Source: Phycisphaeraceae bacterium
GTDB lineage: Bacteria; Planctomycetota; Phycisphaerae; Phycisphaerales; Phycisphaeraceae
Direction: 5' to 3'
DNA length: 64,000 bases
Assembly: GCA_029260715.1 (NCBI GenBank)
Contig: JAJDCS010000013.1
Location: 1 to 64,000, forward strand
Below are positions 61,198 to 64,000 of the stretch, piece by piece (within the stretch, counting starts at the first letter, position 1; each line of letters opens with the position of its first letter). A program made the translations under genes and the position numbers. Below the pieces are notes generated by a model. The model did not search any database and was not told where the DNA came from. It saw only the letters and a list, made by a program, of their open reading frames with translations.

Positions 61198-64000
61198 ATG
61201 AGTGGGATTTCCAGCGGTATCGGCTTAATCAGCGGTATCAACACCGCCGAGTTGATCGATCAACTCTTGGCGATCGAAGCGCGTCCCAAGACGCTGGTCC
61301 AGCGGCGAAACGCCGTCCTGACTAGCCAACAGGTCGCCTTTCAAGACGTCAACGCCAAGCTGCTGGTGCTCAAGCTTTCGTCCAGCACGTTTTCCAGCGA
61401 CGGTGTTTTTAGATCGACCTCAGCCACGAGTTCCAATGAATCTGTATTGACAGCCACGAGCACCAACTCGGCGGTGCCCGGGTCTTACAACTTCACGGTG
61501 GACCGGCTGGTGACAACCCAGCAAGTCATCACGAGCGGCTTCACGGACCAGGACTCGGACCCGATCGCCCCGGCGGGCGGGACTTTGTCGTTCGAGTTCG
61601 GCGACGCCAGGCTCGACGCCGACACCGAGTTGTCCCAGCTTAACGGGGGGGTGGGGGTCACGCGCGGCAAGATCCGTGTGACCGATCGGTCGGGCGCGTC
61701 GGCGGTGGTCGATCTGAGTAAAGCTTTGAAAGTCAGCGACGTGCTCGACGCGATCAACAACGCGTCGGGCATCAATGTGACCGCCAGCGTCGACGGCGAC
61801 GGGTTTCAAGTGGTCGACAACACCGGCGGTGGGGGCACGCTGGCCGTGACGGACATCAACGCAAGCGGCACGACCGCCAGCCTCGGGCTCAACGCCGCGG
61901 CGGTGGGCGATACCCTCACGGGCACGCAGGTGAACCGCATCGGCGCGAATACCAGCTTGACGCTGCTCAACGACGGCAACGGCGTGCGCATCCGCACGGG
62001 CGTGAACGACTTCCGGGTCACTCGGCGAGACGGCACCACCTTCGACGTAAATTTGGAGAGCGCCGCGAACATCGGCAGTGTGATCGACACGATCAATGCC
62101 GCGTCGGGCGGCAACGTCACCGCAAGCATCAACGCCGCGGGGACGGGCATTCAACTCGACGACACCACCGGCAGCACGCTGACGAATTTATCCGTCGCCG
62201 CACAGAACAACTCGAAAGCCGCGTTGGACTTGGGCATCCTCGGTTCGGTGGGGTCGGACACGATCACAGGCACCCGCCTGGTCGCGTCGCTGAATACGAA
62301 GATGATCAAGAACCTCAACGGCGGGGCGGGCGTGACGCTGGGCACCATCGACATCACCAACCGCTTGGGGAACACCTTTGTCGGGCTGGACCTGACGCCC
62401 GCCGAAAGCGTGAGGGACATCCTCGACATTATCAACAACGCCGGGCACGGCGTGACCGCTTCGCTCAACGCCAAGGGCACCGGTATCTTGCTCACGGACA
62501 CCACCGGGGCCACCGCGTCGGACCTGATCATCGCCGACAACACCGGCACCGCCGCGACCGACCTGAACATCGCCGGCTCATTCGCGGCCAACACCACCAA
62601 CTCGGGCAACCTACAGCTGCGCTACATCTCCGAAGCCACGCGCCTCGACTCGCTCAACGGCGGTCTGGGTGTGTCCAGCGGCCGGTTCACGATCATCGAC
62701 TCAAGCGGCGCGTCGGCTACCGTTGACCTGTCCCAGGGCGAGAACACCGTCCAGGAGGTCCTTAGCGAGATCAACAGCCGCGGGCTAGCGATCAACGCGC
62801 GTATCAACGACAACGGCGACGGCATCCTGATCGAAGACACGGGCCCGGGCACGACCACGCTTGAAGTCAGAGAGGCCGGCTCCACCACCGCGCGGGACCT
62901 GGGCATCCTCGGTGTCGCGGAGAACCCCGGCGACGACATCGACGGCAGCTTCGAGAAGACGTTCAGCATCGGCAGCGTGCTCTCCCTGACCGGCGCCACC
63001 GCGCTGAGCGCCCTGAACGGCGGCGACGGGGTCGGCAGAGTTGCGGGGCAGAACGACCTGACGATCATTACGAAAGACGGCAACTCCCACAACATCAACC
63101 TCGACAGCGCCACAACCGTGAACGACGTGATCACCGCGATCAGCGCCGGCACGGGCGGGCTTGTCACGGCCGCGATCAACACGACACAAACAGGCCTGAC
63201 CCTCACCGACAGCTCGGTGGGCGCCACGACGTTCGAGGTGCTGGCCGCCAACGACTCCGACGCCGCGGCCGACTTGGGCATCGCCGGGTCAGACGACGAC
63301 GCCAACAGCGTGATCGCCGGGGGCACGATCATCGAGATCACCACGCTCCAGGACTTGGCCAGCCAGATCAACGACGCGGGTATCGGCGTGGCGGCGACGA
63401 TTATTAACGACGGGTCGTCGGGCTCGCCGTTCCGCTTGAGCCTCCAGAGCGAGACCGCCGGACGAGCAGGCGCATTTATCTTCGACGACGGAGGCCTGGG
63501 CTTCGGCGCTCAAACACTCACCGAAGCCCAAGACGCGGTGGCGTTCTTCGGGTCGCCCGACCCCGCCAAGGCCATCGCCATTACCTCTTCGAGCAACTCG
63601 CTGCGAACCGTCATCCCCGGCGCTACGATCGACCTGGTGGGCACCAGCGACAGCCCCGTGCAGGTAACGATCAACCGGGACAACTCGGTTATCATCGACG
63701 CGGTCGAGAGCTTCGTCGATGGCTTCAACGGCTTGATGGGCACCATCGGCAGGCTCGATTCGTACAACGCCGAGACCGAGCAGCGGGGCTTGCTCTTGGG
63801 CGACTCGACGCTGGCGAACATCCAGTCGTCACTATTCCGGCTGGTGAACTCGCGCAACAACGACCTGACGAGCCAGTTCGTGACGATGGCACAGATCGGT
63901 ATCACGGTGCGCAACGGCAACCAGTTGCGGTTCGATCAGTCGCGTTTCCTCTCGGCGCTTGCCTCTGACCCCGACGCTGTGGAGCAGATATTCACCTTCA
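61198..64000 (+). CDS. fliD: Flagellar hook-associated protein 2 (filament cap), partial
   Basis: More than 934 residues; the stop lies beyond the window. It starts at ATG 61198 with GGAGG upstream. The N-terminus ISSGIGLISGINTAELIDQL is the FliD_N signature and coiled-coil. Five tandem units of the form LNGGxGVxxGxIxITDxxG, xxVDLSxAxTVxDVLxxINxA and VTAxINxxGxGIxLxDTTG are flagellar hook-IN motifs. FliD_C begins about residue 815 (DSVIIDAVESFVDGFNGLM). It caps the growing flagellum and helps flagellin fold. Typical FliD is 450-700 residues; this one is much longer because of the repeats. Confidence 0.93.
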   Translation, partial: MSGISSGIGLISGINTAELIDQLLAIEARPKTLVQRRNAVLTSQQVAFQDVNAKLLVLKLSSSTFSSDGVFRSTSATSSNESVLTATSTNSAVPGSYNFTVDRLVTTQQVITSGFTDQDSDPIAPAGGTLSFEFGDARLDADTELSQLNGGVGVTRGKIRVTDRSGASAVVDLSKALKVSDVLDAINNASGINVTASVDGDGFQVVDNTGGGGTLAVTDINASGTTASLGLNAAAVGDTLTGTQVNRIGANTSLTLLNDGNGVRIRTGVNDFRVTRRDGTTFDVNLESAANIGSVIDTINAASGGNVTASINAAGTGIQLDDTTGSTLTNLSVAAQNNSKAALDLGILGSVGSDTITGTRLVASLNTKMIKNLNGGAGVTLGTIDITNRLGNTFVGLDLTPAESVRDILDIINNAGHGVTASLNAKGTGILLTDTTGATASDLIIADNTGTAATDLNIAGSFAANTTNSGNLQLRYISEATRLDSLNGGLGVSSGRFTIIDSSGASATVDLSQGENTVQEVLSEINSRGLAINARINDNGDGILIEDTGPGTTTLEVREAGSTTARDLGILGVAENPGDDIDGSFEKTFSIGSVLSLTGATALSALNGGDGVGRVAGQNDLTIITKDGNSHNINLDSATTVNDVITAISAGTGGLVTAAINTTQTGLTLTDSSVGATTFEVLAANDSDAAADLGIAGSDDDANSVIAGGTIIEITTLQDLASQINDAGIGVAATIINDGSSGSPFRLSLQSETAGRAGAFIFDDGGLGFGAQTLTEAQDAVAFFGSPDPAKAIAITSSSNSLRTVIPGATIDLVGTSDSPVQVTINRDNSVIIDAVESFVDGFNGLMGTIGRLDSYNAETEQRGLLLGDSTLANIQSSLFRLVNSRNNDLTSQFVTMAQIGITVRNGNQLRFDQSRFLSALASDPDAVEQIFTF

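Overview
This window is high-GC bacterial chromosome, most likely from a flagellated member of the Planctomycetota, class Phycisphaerae. Three things point that way. First, there are very large secreted beta-repeat proteins ending in dockerin-like Asp-rich repeats plus PEP-CTERM sorting tails. Second, a GldA/GldF/GldG-type ABC operon with a DUF4340 protein is present. Third, large di-heme cytochromes sit beside flagellar and chemotaxis genes (fliD, cheV). The assignment is an inference from gene content; no rRNA gene is visible.

Layout: 1-880 is an IS5-family insertion sequence whose transposase is split over two frames with an A-AAA-AAC slippery site. 896-6013 (-) is a giant PEP-CTERM/autotransporter-repeat protein. 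6404-12593 (+) is a four-gene ABC-2/Gld-type operon. 12616-16489 holds an unknown gene, a HEAT-repeat protein, a small membrane protein and a CYTH phosphatase/cyclase. 16528-19010 holds a D-amino-acid-transaminase-like gene and a FabZ / acyl carrier protein / FabZ cassette, followed by a WYL regulator. 20346-26392 (-) is a three-gene operon of di-heme c-type cytochromes; the first gene carries a duplicated, probably cytoplasmic domain of unknown function. 26674-31439 holds typA, a DUF2007 protein, an AT-richer lipoprotein gene, a DoxX protein and palindromic intergenic repeats. 31584-41545 holds three tRNA genes (Ile, His, Gln), a class III aminotransferase, an MscS-family channel, ispG, a broken IS630 copy, cheV behind a sigma-28-like promoter, and rpe. 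41579-45925 (-) is a second giant PEP-CTERM protein made of sixteen 50-residue repeats. 46125-51808 holds an HldE-type heptose enzyme, a small PEP-CTERM protein, a TPR protein and a tetrahydropterin pair (6-pyruvoyltetrahydropterin synthase plus pteridine reductase-like SDR). 51969-59654 holds glnA, a phosphomannomutase, a VanZ-MurJ fusion, a nucleoside deaminase, trpF and a family-4 uracil-DNA glycosylase. 59674-64000 holds a LuxR-type regulator, a small unknown gene and a very long fliD that runs off the end.

How the genes work together: several genes make or display envelope material (murJ fusion, hldE, phosphomannomutase, two giant surface proteins, FabZ/ACP cassette, mechanosensitive channel). 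fliD and cheV show motility. The most novel-looking elements are the duplicated-domain cytochrome operon, the VanZ-MurJ fusion with a palindromic repeat inserted in frame, the eukaryote-like pterin pair, the FabZ-ACP-FabZ cassette, and the sigma-28-like promoter before cheV. No CRISPR array, prophage or defence island was seen.
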